Part shown: positions 44,360 through 52,148 of the stretch, piece after piece
How positions within the stretch are numbered: the stretch's first letter is position 1
How the letters are laid out: every line of letters begins with the position of its first letter
Assembly (NCBI RefSeq): GCF_003219815.1
Contig: NZ_QJVD01000018.1
Coordinates: 1-64,000, forward strand
Source: Arthrobacter livingstonensis
GTDB lineage: Bacteria > Actinomycetota > Actinomycetes > Actinomycetales > Micrococcaceae
DNA length: 64,000 nucleotides
Direction: 5' to 3'
The notes under the pieces: model-generated
Database searches by the model: none
The model's input: only the letters and a program-made list of their open reading frames with translations
Told to the model about the DNA's origin: nothing
Translations under genes and position numbers: made by a program

Positions 44360-44595
44360 AGTGCGCAGATTAGCACGGTCAGTCCACCGCATAAAGAGCA
44401 AAATGCTCAGTCTTTAGAAGAGACATTGCGCCAGCTGCATGCTGTGAGTAGGGTCACAGCTAAGGGTTGCAATGACGCCGCCCTGCCGCGCGCGACAACC
44501 CAACGCCTGCGGCCTGGGGGCCTGCATCCACAAGATGCGCCGGCCCATTGCCGGGAGCCAAGGCTCCGGGCGAGACGTTAAGGAGGCGAACTGCC

Positions 44596-45738
44596 GTGCT
44601 GGAAGCATCAGCCAACTCCGGGGCATCACCGCAACCCGGAATTCACCAGCTTATTGCCGCAGACGGCACCGGCGTGGACGATGAGGAATTGGCGCCCCTT
44701 GTCGCCGACGTCGACGACGAACAACTCATCCAGTTCTACGCCGACATGGTCACCATCCGGCGGATCGACATGGAGGCCACAGCCCTCCAGCGCCAGGGCC
44801 AGCTGGCCCTCTGGCCGCCCATGCTGGGCCAGGAAGCCGCCCAGGTCGGCTCGATCCGGGCCCTGGACCAGGACGACTTCATCTTCCCCACCTACCGTGA
44901 AAACGGTGTGGCCTTCCTTCGCGGGGCTGACTTGGCCGGCATCATGAGCACCTGGCGGGGCAGCGCCAACACCGGCTGGGACCCGCACAAGTTCAACATG
45001 GCCACCCCGCAAATCATCATCGGCGCACAGACCCTGCACGCCACCGGCTACGCCATGGGCCTGGTCCTGGACGGCAGGGAAACGCTGTCCATCGCCTACC
45101 TGGGCGACGGCGCCACCAGCCAGGGCGACGTCCATGAATCCATGGTCTTCGCCGCCAGCTTCCAGGCCCCCGTCATCTTTTTCTGCCAAAACAACCACTG
45201 GGCCATCTCCGAGCCCGTGGGCCTCCAGGCGCACACGCCGATCGCCGGCCGGGCGCCGGGCTACGGCATTCCCAGCATGCGCGTTGACGGCAACGACGTC
45301 CTCGCCGTCCTGGCGGCCACGCGCTGGGCCGCGGCCCGGGCGCGCAGCGGCGGCGGCCCCAGCTTCATCGAGGCCGTCACCTACCGCATGGGCGCCCACA
45401 CCACCGCCGATGACCCCACCCGCTACCGGGGCGTCACCGAACTGGAGGAATGGGCGGCCAAGGACCCCATCGCCAGGGTCAAGGCGTTCCTGCAAGGCCG
45501 GGGCAAGCTCGACGCCGCAGCGGAAGCCGAGGTGGCTGCGCGGGCCAACGCCGTGGCCGCCGAGCTGCGCGAGGGCTGCATCAACATGCCCGATCCCGCA
45601 CCGATGAGCGTCTTTGACAACGTCTACACGACCGAACATGCCATCCTGGACCGCCAGCGCGACCACTACGAGCGGTATTTGGCTGGCTTTGCCGGCACGG
45701 AATCCGCCACCTCCAAGCTGGAAGGAAGCCGGTCATGA
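44596..45738 (+). CDS. bkdA: Branched-chain 2-oxoacid dehydrogenase E1 alpha
   Basis: Thiamine diphosphate subunit of the complex, 380 residues from GTG 44596 with AGGAGG 9 nt upstream. TPP motif: AYLGDGATSQGDVHESMVFA, with NNHWAISEPVGLQ following. The phosphorylation-like loop is GAHTTADDPTRYRG. Substrate channel MVTIRRIDMEATALQRQGQL. Divergent Lrp regulator and downstream E1beta and E2 indicate branched-chain rather than pyruvate substrates, as in the M. tuberculosis BCKDH genes. Its stop overlaps E1beta by ATGA. Confidence 0.93.
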   Translation: MLEASANSGASPQPGIHQLIAADGTGVDDEELAPLVADVDDEQLIQFYADMVTIRRIDMEATALQRQGQLALWPPMLGQEAAQVGSIRALDQDDFIFPTYRENGVAFLRGADLAGIMSTWRGSANTGWDPHKFNMATPQIIIGAQTLHATGYAMGLVLDGRETLSIAYLGDGATSQGDVHESMVFAASFQAPVIFFCQNNHWAISEPVGLQAHTPIAGRAPGYGIPSMRVDGNDVLAVLAATRWAAARARSGGGPSFIEAVTYRMGAHTTADDPTRYRGVTELEEWAAKDPIARVKAFLQGRGKLDAAAEAEVAARANAVAAELREGCINMPDPAPMSVFDNVYTTEHAILDRQRDHYERYLAGFAGTESATSKLEGSRS

Positions 45739-46745
45739 GCAGTCTGACACTGACACAGGCCATCAACGCCGGGCTGCGCAAGTCCATGGAGGAGGACCCG
45801 AAGGTGGTCCTCATGGGAGAGGACATCGGCACGCTGGGCGGGGTGTTCCGCGTCACCGACGGGCTGATGAAGGATTTCGGCTCGCACCGGGTCATCGACA
45901 CGCCCCTGGCCGAATCCGCCATCATCGGCACCGCAGTGGGCCTGGCCTACCGCGGCTTCCGCCCGGTGTGTGAGATCCAGTTCGACGGCTTCATCTACCC
46001 GGGATTTGACCAGATTGTCTCCCAGGTGGCCAAACTCCACATGCGCACGCACGGCCAGGTGCGCATGCCGCTGACCATCCGGGTGCCGTTTGGCGGGGGC
46101 ATCGGCTCTCCTGAACACCATTCGGAATCGCCCGAAGCCTATTTTGTGCACACCTCCGGCCTGCGTGTCATCAGCGCCTCCAACCCGCAGGATGCCTACA
46201 CCATGCTGCGCCAGGCCATCGCGTGCGACGATCCCGTACTCTTCTTTGAGCCCAAGCGCCGCTACCACACCAAGGGGGAGGTGGACCTGGATGCGGACCT
46301 CTCGCGTGCCCCCGCCATGGGCGCCTCCCGCATCGTGTCCGCCGGCACCGATGTCACGCTGGTGACCTATGGGCCGCTGGTCAGCACCGCCCTCGACGCG
46401 GCCAAGGCTGCCGCCGACGACGGCATTTCACTGGAAGTGATCGACCTGCGCTCGCTCTCGCCCATCGACTACGGCCCTCTGGAGGAATCAGTGCGCCGCA
46501 CCGGCCGGCTGGTCATCACGCACGAGGCCTCCGAAACCCTGGGCCTGGGTGCCGAAATCTCCGCAGCCGTCACCGAACGCTGCTTCAACTACCTGGAGGC
46601 AGCACCCGTGCGCGTCACCGGCTTCGACATCCCGTATCCGCCCTCAAAGCTGGAGAAGCACCACCTGCCCGACCTCGACCGCATGCTCGACGGCGTTGAC
46701 CGCGTCCTCGGCCGCCCCAACTCCCTTTCGGGGCTGGAAGGATGA
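45735..46745 (+). CDS. bkdB: Branched-chain 2-oxoacid dehydrogenase E1 beta
   Basis: A 336-residue partner of E1alpha. Motifs: LTLTQAINAGLRKSMEEDPK, VLMGEDIGTLGGVFRVTDGL, DTPLAESAIIGTAVGLAYRG, and GLRVISASNPQDAYTMLRQA. The C-terminal transketolase domain binds the complex core. ATGA overlaps at both ends couple it to E1alpha and E2. Confidence 0.95.
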   Translation: MSSLTLTQAINAGLRKSMEEDPKVVLMGEDIGTLGGVFRVTDGLMKDFGSHRVIDTPLAESAIIGTAVGLAYRGFRPVCEIQFDGFIYPGFDQIVSQVAKLHMRTHGQVRMPLTIRVPFGGGIGSPEHHSESPEAYFVHTSGLRVISASNPQDAYTMLRQAIACDDPVLFFEPKRRYHTKGEVDLDADLSRAPAMGASRIVSAGTDVTLVTYGPLVSTALDAAKAAADDGISLEVIDLRSLSPIDYGPLEESVRRTGRLVITHEASETLGLGAEISAAVTERCFNYLEAAPVRVTGFDIPYPPSKLEKHHLPDLDRMLDGVDRVLGRPNSLSGLEG

Positions 46746-48142
46746 CCACCATGATCCAGGAATTCAAGCTGCCGGACCTTGGCGAAGGACTCACGGAATC
46801 GGAGATCGTCAGTTGGCACGTGGCCGTGGGCGACACCGTTGAATTGAACCAGGCCATCGGTGAAGTGGAAACAGCAAAGGCCGTTGTTGAACTGCCGTCA
46901 CCATTCGCGGGCACCGTCACGGCAATCGCCCACGAGCCGGGCACCGTCGTGGAGGTCGGAGAAGTCATCATCACCTTTGAGGTTGACGCGCCAGCCGGCA
47001 CCGGCCCCCGCCGCAATGGGACCCCCGCCAGTTCCCAGCCGGTGACCGGGGAGGAACCACAAAAGCGCGTCCCCACGCTCGTTGGCTATGGCGCCGATCC
47101 CGAATCGTCGAAGCGGCCCGCCCGGCGGGCGCGCTCGTTTGCTGCGTCCGGCTCAACCACCACCGCGACCACGGTTCCCGCCGCGGAAGCCGCGGCCCCT
47201 CTGGCCTCGGCACGTGTCCAGGCGGACCGGCCGAGGTCCACCCCGCCGGTGCGAAAGCTGGCACGGGACCTGGGGATCGACCTGGCCGTGCTGGTGGGCT
47301 CGGGCGACCGTGGGTTGATTACGCGCGGGGACGTCACCGCACTTGTCGGGGACCCCACCCGGGAATCGGGCGCTGCGGCGGAGGTTCCGGCGTCGAACGG
47401 GGAGGGCAGGACCGGCAGCTGGAACGCCGCAGGCAATGCTGCCCGGGAGGTCCGCACACCCATTAAAGGCGTGCGGAAGTTCACGGCAGCGGCCATGGTG
47501 CAGAGTGCCTTCACGGCACCACACGTCACGGAGTTCCTGACCGTGGATGTCACGGCAGGCATGGACTTCCTGGCGAGGCTGCGGGCGTCCAGGGAGTTCG
47601 CGGACGTCAAGCTCACGCCGCTGACGCTGGCCGCGCGGGCCGTGTGCCTGGGGATTGCCCGGCAGCCGTCGCTGAATTCGCGGTGGGACGGCGGGGCCAA
47701 TGAGATCGTGACCATGAACTACGTCAACCTGGGGATTGCAGCCGCCACGCCCCGGGGGCTGGTGGTGCCCAACATCAAGGACGCGCAACAGCTGGGGATG
47801 CACGGTACGGCCGCAGCGCTCGGGGAGCTGTCGTCCACCGCCCGGAGCGGGAAGACCCAGCCGGCGGACCTGGCCGGGGGCACTTTTTCCATCACCAACA
47901 TTGGAGTGTTCGGCATTGACGCCGGAACGCCCATCCTGAATCCCGGAGAGGCCGGGATCCTGGCGTTGGGGGCCGTGCGGAACACGCCTTGGGAGTACCA
48001 GGGCGGCATTGCGCTGCGGCAGATCATGACACTGAGCCTGTCTTTCGACCACCGGCTGGTCGACGGCGAACAGGGCTCACGCTTCCTGGCCGATGTCGGT
48101 GCCATAATTTCGGATCCGGCCATGGCGCTGGCCCTGTCCTGA
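46742..48142 (+). CDS. bkdC: Branched-chain 2-oxoacid dehydrogenase E2 (dihydrolipoyl acyltransferase)
   Basis: A 466-residue core subunit: one lipoyl domain with the Lys in IGEVETAKAVVELPSPFAG (about 35-55), a Pro/Ala/Thr linker, a peripheral subunit-binding domain TPPVRKLARDLGIDLAVLVG (about 160-195), and the catalytic acyltransferase domain, closing with SFDHRLVDGEQGSRFLADVG (HxxxDG). No E3 gene follows, so lipoamide dehydrogenase must come from elsewhere, as is usual. Confidence 0.95.
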   Translation: MTTMIQEFKLPDLGEGLTESEIVSWHVAVGDTVELNQAIGEVETAKAVVELPSPFAGTVTAIAHEPGTVVEVGEVIITFEVDAPAGTGPRRNGTPASSQPVTGEEPQKRVPTLVGYGADPESSKRPARRARSFAASGSTTTATTVPAAEAAAPLASARVQADRPRSTPPVRKLARDLGIDLAVLVGSGDRGLITRGDVTALVGDPTRESGAAAEVPASNGEGRTGSWNAAGNAAREVRTPIKGVRKFTAAAMVQSAFTAPHVTEFLTVDVTAGMDFLARLRASREFADVKLTPLTLAARAVCLGIARQPSLNSRWDGGANEIVTMNYVNLGIAAATPRGLVVPNIKDAQQLGMHGTAAALGELSSTARSGKTQPADLAGGTFSITNIGVFGIDAGTPILNPGEAGILALGAVRNTPWEYQGGIALRQIMTLSLSFDHRLVDGEQGSRFLADVGAIISDPAMALALS

Positions 48143-48258
48143 ACCGCGGCCCTACTGCAATCACCGGCCTCTGGAATCGGCGCCGCAGCAGACGTATATT
48201 TGTAGTGACCCCCACTTTGGGAGCCAACTGACGGGAAACCTGAAGGAGGTTGGTATCG

Positions 48259-48627
48259 ATGAAGAAGTGGAACAGCTGGCAAGATTATGTTGCCGTGATT
48301 GCAGGCCTTTACGCCGCGTTGTCAACATTGTGGACAGCACAGCAAGGCAGTTCCATGGTCATGATGATCGGCTGCGGAGTGCTGCTGATCGTTGCGGGCG
48401 TCTGGAACCTGATGAGCCCCGGCACGCCGGTCGCTGTATGGGTTCTGATGGTGCTTGGGGCGTTGCTGTTCATCTCCCCGTGGATTGCCGGATACACCGG
48501 ACACATGGGGGCGGCCTGGACGTCCTGGATTGCGGGTGCTGTGGCCTTGATTGCCGGCGTCCTGGCAGTCCAGCCCAGCATGCGCCAGCACACGGTGGGC
48601 CACGACAACGGCCTGGCTGCACATTAA
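48259..48627 (+). CDS. SPW-repeat membrane protein
   Basis: A 122-residue protein from ATG 48259 with AAGGAGG 9 nt upstream. Four hydrophobic segments in two related halves: DYVAVIAGLYAALSTLWTAQ and MMIGCGVLLIVAGVWNLMSP, then LMVLGALLFISPWIAGYTG and TSWIAGAVALIAGVLAVQPS. The SPWIAG motif identifies the SPW repeat family, small actinobacterial membrane proteins of unknown function. Opens the accessory segment. Confidence 0.88.
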   Translation: MKKWNSWQDYVAVIAGLYAALSTLWTAQQGSSMVMMIGCGVLLIVAGVWNLMSPGTPVAVWVLMVLGALLFISPWIAGYTGHMGAAWTSWIAGAVALIAGVLAVQPSMRQHTVGHDNGLAAH

Positions 48628-48648
48628 AATTCATTCCTGCTAAACCCT

Positions 48649-48680
48649 GGAAGCGCCGGGAACCCCGGCGCTTCCTTCGT
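48649..48680 (+). terminator. Terminator after the SPW gene
   Basis: Arms GGAAGCGCCGGG (48649-48660) and CCCGGCGCTTCC (48664-48675), minimal loop, then TTCGT. The T run is short. Confidence 0.75.
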
Positions 48681-49136
48681 GCTGCTGGATCCCGCGCTGT
48701 CTGGCACCAGCGGATCGCTCGGACCTGGATCGATGCTCCAGGCTAATTCCCAGAAATTCTCACATTCATGTCACATTCCTACGACGTGCATCACCGTTGT
48801 TGACAATGACCGCGCGCTGTTGCAAGTATGACGTCCAAACTGCCTGGGATCAGTGGGTTATTGGCGAGCATAGAGCCAGTTTTTGTCGGAGCCAGAAGAA
48901 GGGGGACCCGTGAGGGACTTGAATTCTGTCCCGTATAGCGCCCGCCGCCCGCTCACCGGGCTTTTTCGCGGGCTTATGGGACACTCCCCAAGTCTCTGAT
49001 TCAAACCTGCAGTCCAGAGGGCATTCTGTCCGGTGAGGGACCGGTTTGCGGGACACGGAGAAAAGCCATTCCGGGCAAACTCCTAACGGGACGTTGTCGC
49101 CTATTCGGGAGCAAAGAAGTGTCTTTTCTGGTTGGG
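48681..49136. other. Gene-free DNA with inverted TGTCC/GGACA motifs
   Basis: No convincing gene. A TTGACA hexamer lies near 48800 with AAGTAT about 18 bp on, a possible promoter without an obvious gene. Motifs ATTCTGTCC recur at 48924 and 49024, with GGGACA facing them at 48978-48983 and 49050-49055. The second pair, TGTCCG to GGGACA (49027-49055), is a 29-bp imperfect palindrome of the size of a resolvase binding site; GTGAGGGAC also occurs twice. Possible relic of a recombination site. Confidence 0.5.
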
Positions 49137-49682
49137 TCACTGCGGTAAGCGCGAAACGAGCCTGAATCGCTGGAGCACCAGTATGGTGTCGTCATTGACC
49201 GTGAAGTGCAGGTCGTTCATTTCATCTCGTATGTCCTGCGAATGCCAGAACTCCTCGTGGCCTGCGCGCCACTGGTCGATGGTAGTGAAGCCCTCGCCCT
49301 CGTCGATGGCGTGTTGCAAATCCACGTCGTCAAGGCGGGTCTGGCGTACTTCCGTCATCTCGATCACGGCCACTGGCGTTCCGGCGGAGTCGATGACCAC
49401 TTCTTTCAAACCGGCCACGGGCAGATCTTCCTGATCAATCTCGTACCCAATGAGCATTGCCGTCGTGGAGGTCTTGGAACCGTCCAGAACGGCGGCCACC
49501 AGCTGGTCCCGGAGAGGACCGGGGAAGGCAAACTCACATACGGGCAGGGCGCTGTAATCGGTCATTGTGACAGCGTATCGCCCGGCCAGGCTTTTGATGT
49601 CCCTCTGCATCAATTCATCGGACAGGTGTTCGGCGGCTTGGTCTGGCGACAATTCAAAGCTCTGGGCGTGTGAAAGAGTCAT
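49137..49682 (-). CDS. ASCH-domain protein
   Basis: A 181-residue protein from ATG 49682. The ASCH beta-barrel motif is FPGPLRDQLVAAVLDGSKTS, then TPVAVIEMTEVRQTRLDDVD and EGFTTIDQWRAGHEEFWHS; the domain binds RNA or small ligands in several families. The N-terminal 50 residues are unlike a known domain. It is a single gene, divergent from the metallophosphoesterase by about 125 bp. Confidence 0.85.
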   Translation of the reverse strand: MTLSHAQSFELSPDQAAEHLSDELMQRDIKSLAGRYAVTMTDYSALPVCEFAFPGPLRDQLVAAVLDGSKTSTTAMLIGYEIDQEDLPVAGLKEVVIDSAGTPVAVIEMTEVRQTRLDDVDLQHAIDEGEGFTTIDQWRAGHEEFWHSQDIRDEMNDLHFTVNDDTILVLQRFRLVSRLPQ

Positions 49683-49806
49683 TCTCGAATCGCGAATGGG
49701 GTCCGACCTGGCGATGTGCGCGCACATGCTGTGCCGGTCAGCGTTTCCCAGCGGTCAGGCCAGTTGATGTCGAGTGCGGTGCTTGTCAGGTCTTTCCCAA
49801 TGGGGC

Positions 49807-50577
49807 ATGCTCAGCAGCATGGTGCGAAGCGTTGCGGTCTTATCGGATATTCATGGCGTGTTGCCTATTCTCGATGCTGTCTTGGCGGAACCGGCGGTGA
49901 TGGAAGCCGAACTGATCGTCGTGACTGGCGACCATGCTTCTGGCCCCCAGCCAACTCAAGTGTTGGATCGGCTGGCGTCGCTCGGGGACAGGGTGCTGCT
50001 CGTGCGCGGGAACGCGGACCGGGAGTTGGTTTCCCTGGCCCGAGGCGAATCAATAGGCATTCCCGACGACGTGACGCCATGGGCGGCCGCACAACTCTCT
50101 CCCGACCACATCGCCCTGCTTGCTGAGCTGCGGCACCCGGTGAGCGTTGATGTTGAGGGGTTCGGCCCCGTCTTGTTTTGCCACGGAACGCCTCGAAACG
50201 ACGAAGAAGTCGTCCTTGTGGACAGCAGCCTGAAACGTTGGTCCGACGTGTTCAACGAACTACCCGAAGATATTCAGACCGTAGTGTGCGGGCACACGCA
50301 CATGCCTTTCATCCGGCTCGTCGACCGACGTCTTGTGATCAATCCCGGAAGCATCGGCATGCCCTACGGCCACCTAGGGGGCAGCTGGGCATTGCTCGAC
50401 AAGGGTTCCGTTGCGCTTCACCGGACCATCATTGATATTGACGCAGCAGTCGCGCAGGTAGTCGCGGAATCGACTTTCCCTACTCGTCAAGAGTGGGCTG
50501 ACTTGTTCATACGCTCAGCCGCCAGCGACGCCGAAGCGCTCACCACCTTCAGCGCCCGCGACGGCCGTCCCAGCTAA
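49807..50577 (+). CDS. Calcineurin-like metallophosphoesterase
   Basis: A 256-residue phosphoesterase of the YfcE/Mre11-fold class. Metal motifs: AVLSDIHGVLPILDAVLAE (Asp, His), LIVVTGDHASG (Asp), VRGNADRE (Asn), FCHGTPRND (His), and VCGHTHMPFIRLVDR (GHTH). Starts at ATG 49807; ATG 49819 is also possible. Substrates of this class range from cyclic nucleotides to phosphodiesters. No partner gene is evident. Confidence 0.9.
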   Translation: MLSSMVRSVAVLSDIHGVLPILDAVLAEPAVMEAELIVVTGDHASGPQPTQVLDRLASLGDRVLLVRGNADRELVSLARGESIGIPDDVTPWAAAQLSPDHIALLAELRHPVSVDVEGFGPVLFCHGTPRNDEEVVLVDSSLKRWSDVFNELPEDIQTVVCGHTHMPFIRLVDRRLVINPGSIGMPYGHLGGSWALLDKGSVALHRTIIDIDAAVAQVVAESTFPTRQEWADLFIRSAASDAEALTTFSARDGRPS

Positions 50578-50855
50578 CGTTCCACATACGACCCGCGAAG
50601 TCTGCCAATCGAAGCTGGAATTGGCCGCTAAACGATGTACGAGGTTAAAAGTCACAGGATGGAGAGTGCTGCCGGCGGATAGTTCCAGCTCCGATCATCT
50701 GGGACAGCACAGATCCGAACCAGACGTGCATTTGGAATCGATGGAGTTCCCTCCCCGAAGACGGACTGATGATGCTCGCGAGGATGCCGGAGTGCCGCCC
50801 AGATCGGGCCGACGTTTACATTGGACCATTTGTAAGCGTTGATGGTCGCTGGCTT
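50578..50855. other. Gene-free stretch of the accessory segment
   Basis: About 280 bp with only short, low-quality frames and lower GC than the core genes. No promoter, hairpin or known repeat stands out. Probably decayed sequence, or the untranslated flank of the metallophosphoesterase gene. Confidence 0.4.
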
Positions 50856-51059
50856 TCAGCGTCCTTGGGTTTGCAGAAAGCGCCTCAGTCCAAGTGCAGT
50901 ATTTGCCACGCCTATGATCAGCATTGCAACTGCCAGCAGAGTTTCGCGATTCACGAACATATAGATTGAGAGGGCAATTAAGACGATGCCGAGAGCGAGA
51001 AGTATGATCGCTAACGTTCTTGGTGTGGGCGGGACTCGTTTCGGTTCATTGGGGGTCAT
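50856..51059 (-). CDS. Small two-helix membrane protein
   Basis: A 67-residue protein from ATG 51059 with GGAG and a short A-rich spacer upstream, a good ribosome site. Residues 1-14 are Pro/Lys-rich; two hydrophobic segments follow, TLAIILLALGIVLIALSIYM and LLAVAMLIIGVANTALGL, with a basic end. I do not recognise it. Small size lowers confidence. Confidence 0.65.
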   Translation of the reverse strand: MTPNEPKRVPPTPRTLAIILLALGIVLIALSIYMFVNRETLLAVAMLIIGVANTALGLRRFLQTQGR

Positions 51060-51419
51060 TTTCCATCTCCTTCATGCTAAAAACCGTCCACGATTTGCGG
51101 ATTTCCTTAGGAAACGAAAGCCACCTCGAGTCATTTTGGGTTGAAATCACTTGGACCCCTCAGCCTCGCTCATGCCCTGACGCTACAAGCAGCGTCAATA
51201 TTTGCGAAGCGGGCAGAATTGCACGGTCTCACTCTGACCAGGTATTTGCGCTTCTATGCGCTTCATCCGACCGGGTTCTGAGTGCAACGCGCCCGAGACT
51301 CCATATCTTGTCCGGTCAGCGTTCCCCTGCGGACGCGGGAGGGATGTGCTGACGTCTTCTGAAATTCTGTGCACAGCACTTCTGACAAGTATGGACAGTG
51401 AGCACGACTCCTGAAATTT
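51060..51419. other. Gene-free stretch before the recombinase remnant
   Basis: About 360 bp without a gene. At its right end, near 51357-51374 and 51411-51424, CTGAAATTCTGTGCAC and CTGAAATTTGTGCAC form a direct repeat about 53 bp apart; the first contains the palindrome CTGTGCACAG. These may be relics of recombinase binding sites or of a transposon end. Confidence 0.45.
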
Positions 51420-51905
51420 GTGCACTCGTCTTCGGAAAATGACACCCAGCTCGAGGAACTGTTGAAGTTCGCCCGCGATGGCGACACCATAGTCGTGCAC
51501 AGCATGGACCGGCTAGCACACAACCTCTATGACCTGCGCTCCGTGGTGCAAAAACTGACCAGCCGCGGCGCCCGCATCGAGTTTCTCAAAGAAAATCTCG
51601 TCTTCACCGGCGAAGACTCACCCCTGGCAAACCTTATGCTCTCCGTCATGGGGGCATTCGCGGAATTCGAGCGGGCCCTCATTGGTGAACGCCAGAGGGA
51701 AGGCATTGCCCTGGCCAAGAAGCGCGGTGCCTACCGCGGACGCAAGAAAGCTCTCTCCGCCGAGCAGGCAGCCGAGTTGGCCCGGCGCGCAGCAGCCGGG
51801 GAGCCGAAAGCGGCCCTGGCCCGCCAATACGGCATCAGCCGAGAAACCATCGACCACAACGTCCGCGGCTACATTGACAACGCCAAGCTGGGAAATGCTG
51901 CCTAA
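51420..51905 (+). pseudogene. N-terminally truncated serine recombinase (Tn3-type resolvase)
   Basis: The readable frame of 161 residues carries the C-terminal two-thirds of a resolvase/invertase: FARDGDTIVVHSMDRLAHNL, FTGEDSPLANLMLSVMGAFA, EFERALIGERQREGIALAKK, then a hinge and HTH (ALSAEQAAELARRAAAGEP, ALARQYGISRETIDHNVRGY). The expected start with the nucleophile Ser (GYxRVST) and the following 40 residues are missing, and the upstream DNA is not coding. It cannot catalyse recombination, so it marks an old mobile element insertion. Confidence 0.9.
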
Positions 51906-52072
51906 AAACTCAAGACAAACGTCAAAGTTTGAAACACCAAGGAACGCTAGGGATCAAGCCTTGCACTGGGAGGAAGCGGTGCCGGTCACGCCCGTTTCCG
52001 TTCGGTGCGGGACCACCTTTAGCTCTAACTTTCCGATCAAAAAGGGGTTGCGCTCTGACCGTTTCGGACTAA

Positions 52073-52086
52073 TGTTATCGATATCA
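52073..52086. promoter_or_regulatory. LacI-type operator upstream of the secreted protein
   Basis: TGTTATCGATATCA, a near-palindrome centred on CG, matching the TGWTATCGATAWCA pattern typical of actinobacterial LacI sugar regulators. It is 63 bp before the secreted protein gene, where a promoter would lie. No LacI gene is in the window, so control is probably from elsewhere. Confidence 0.6.
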
Positions 52087-52148
52087 CACTCTGAACGATA
52101 CGTTTATTTTTCTCCTCATCCGGTCCAACGAAGTAGCTAGGTAGACAC

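Noticed and set aside
48790-48830. A promoter for a gene in 48.8-49.1 kb
   Set aside because: A TTGACA with a plausible -10 is present, but no coding frame follows on that strand for about 1 kb.
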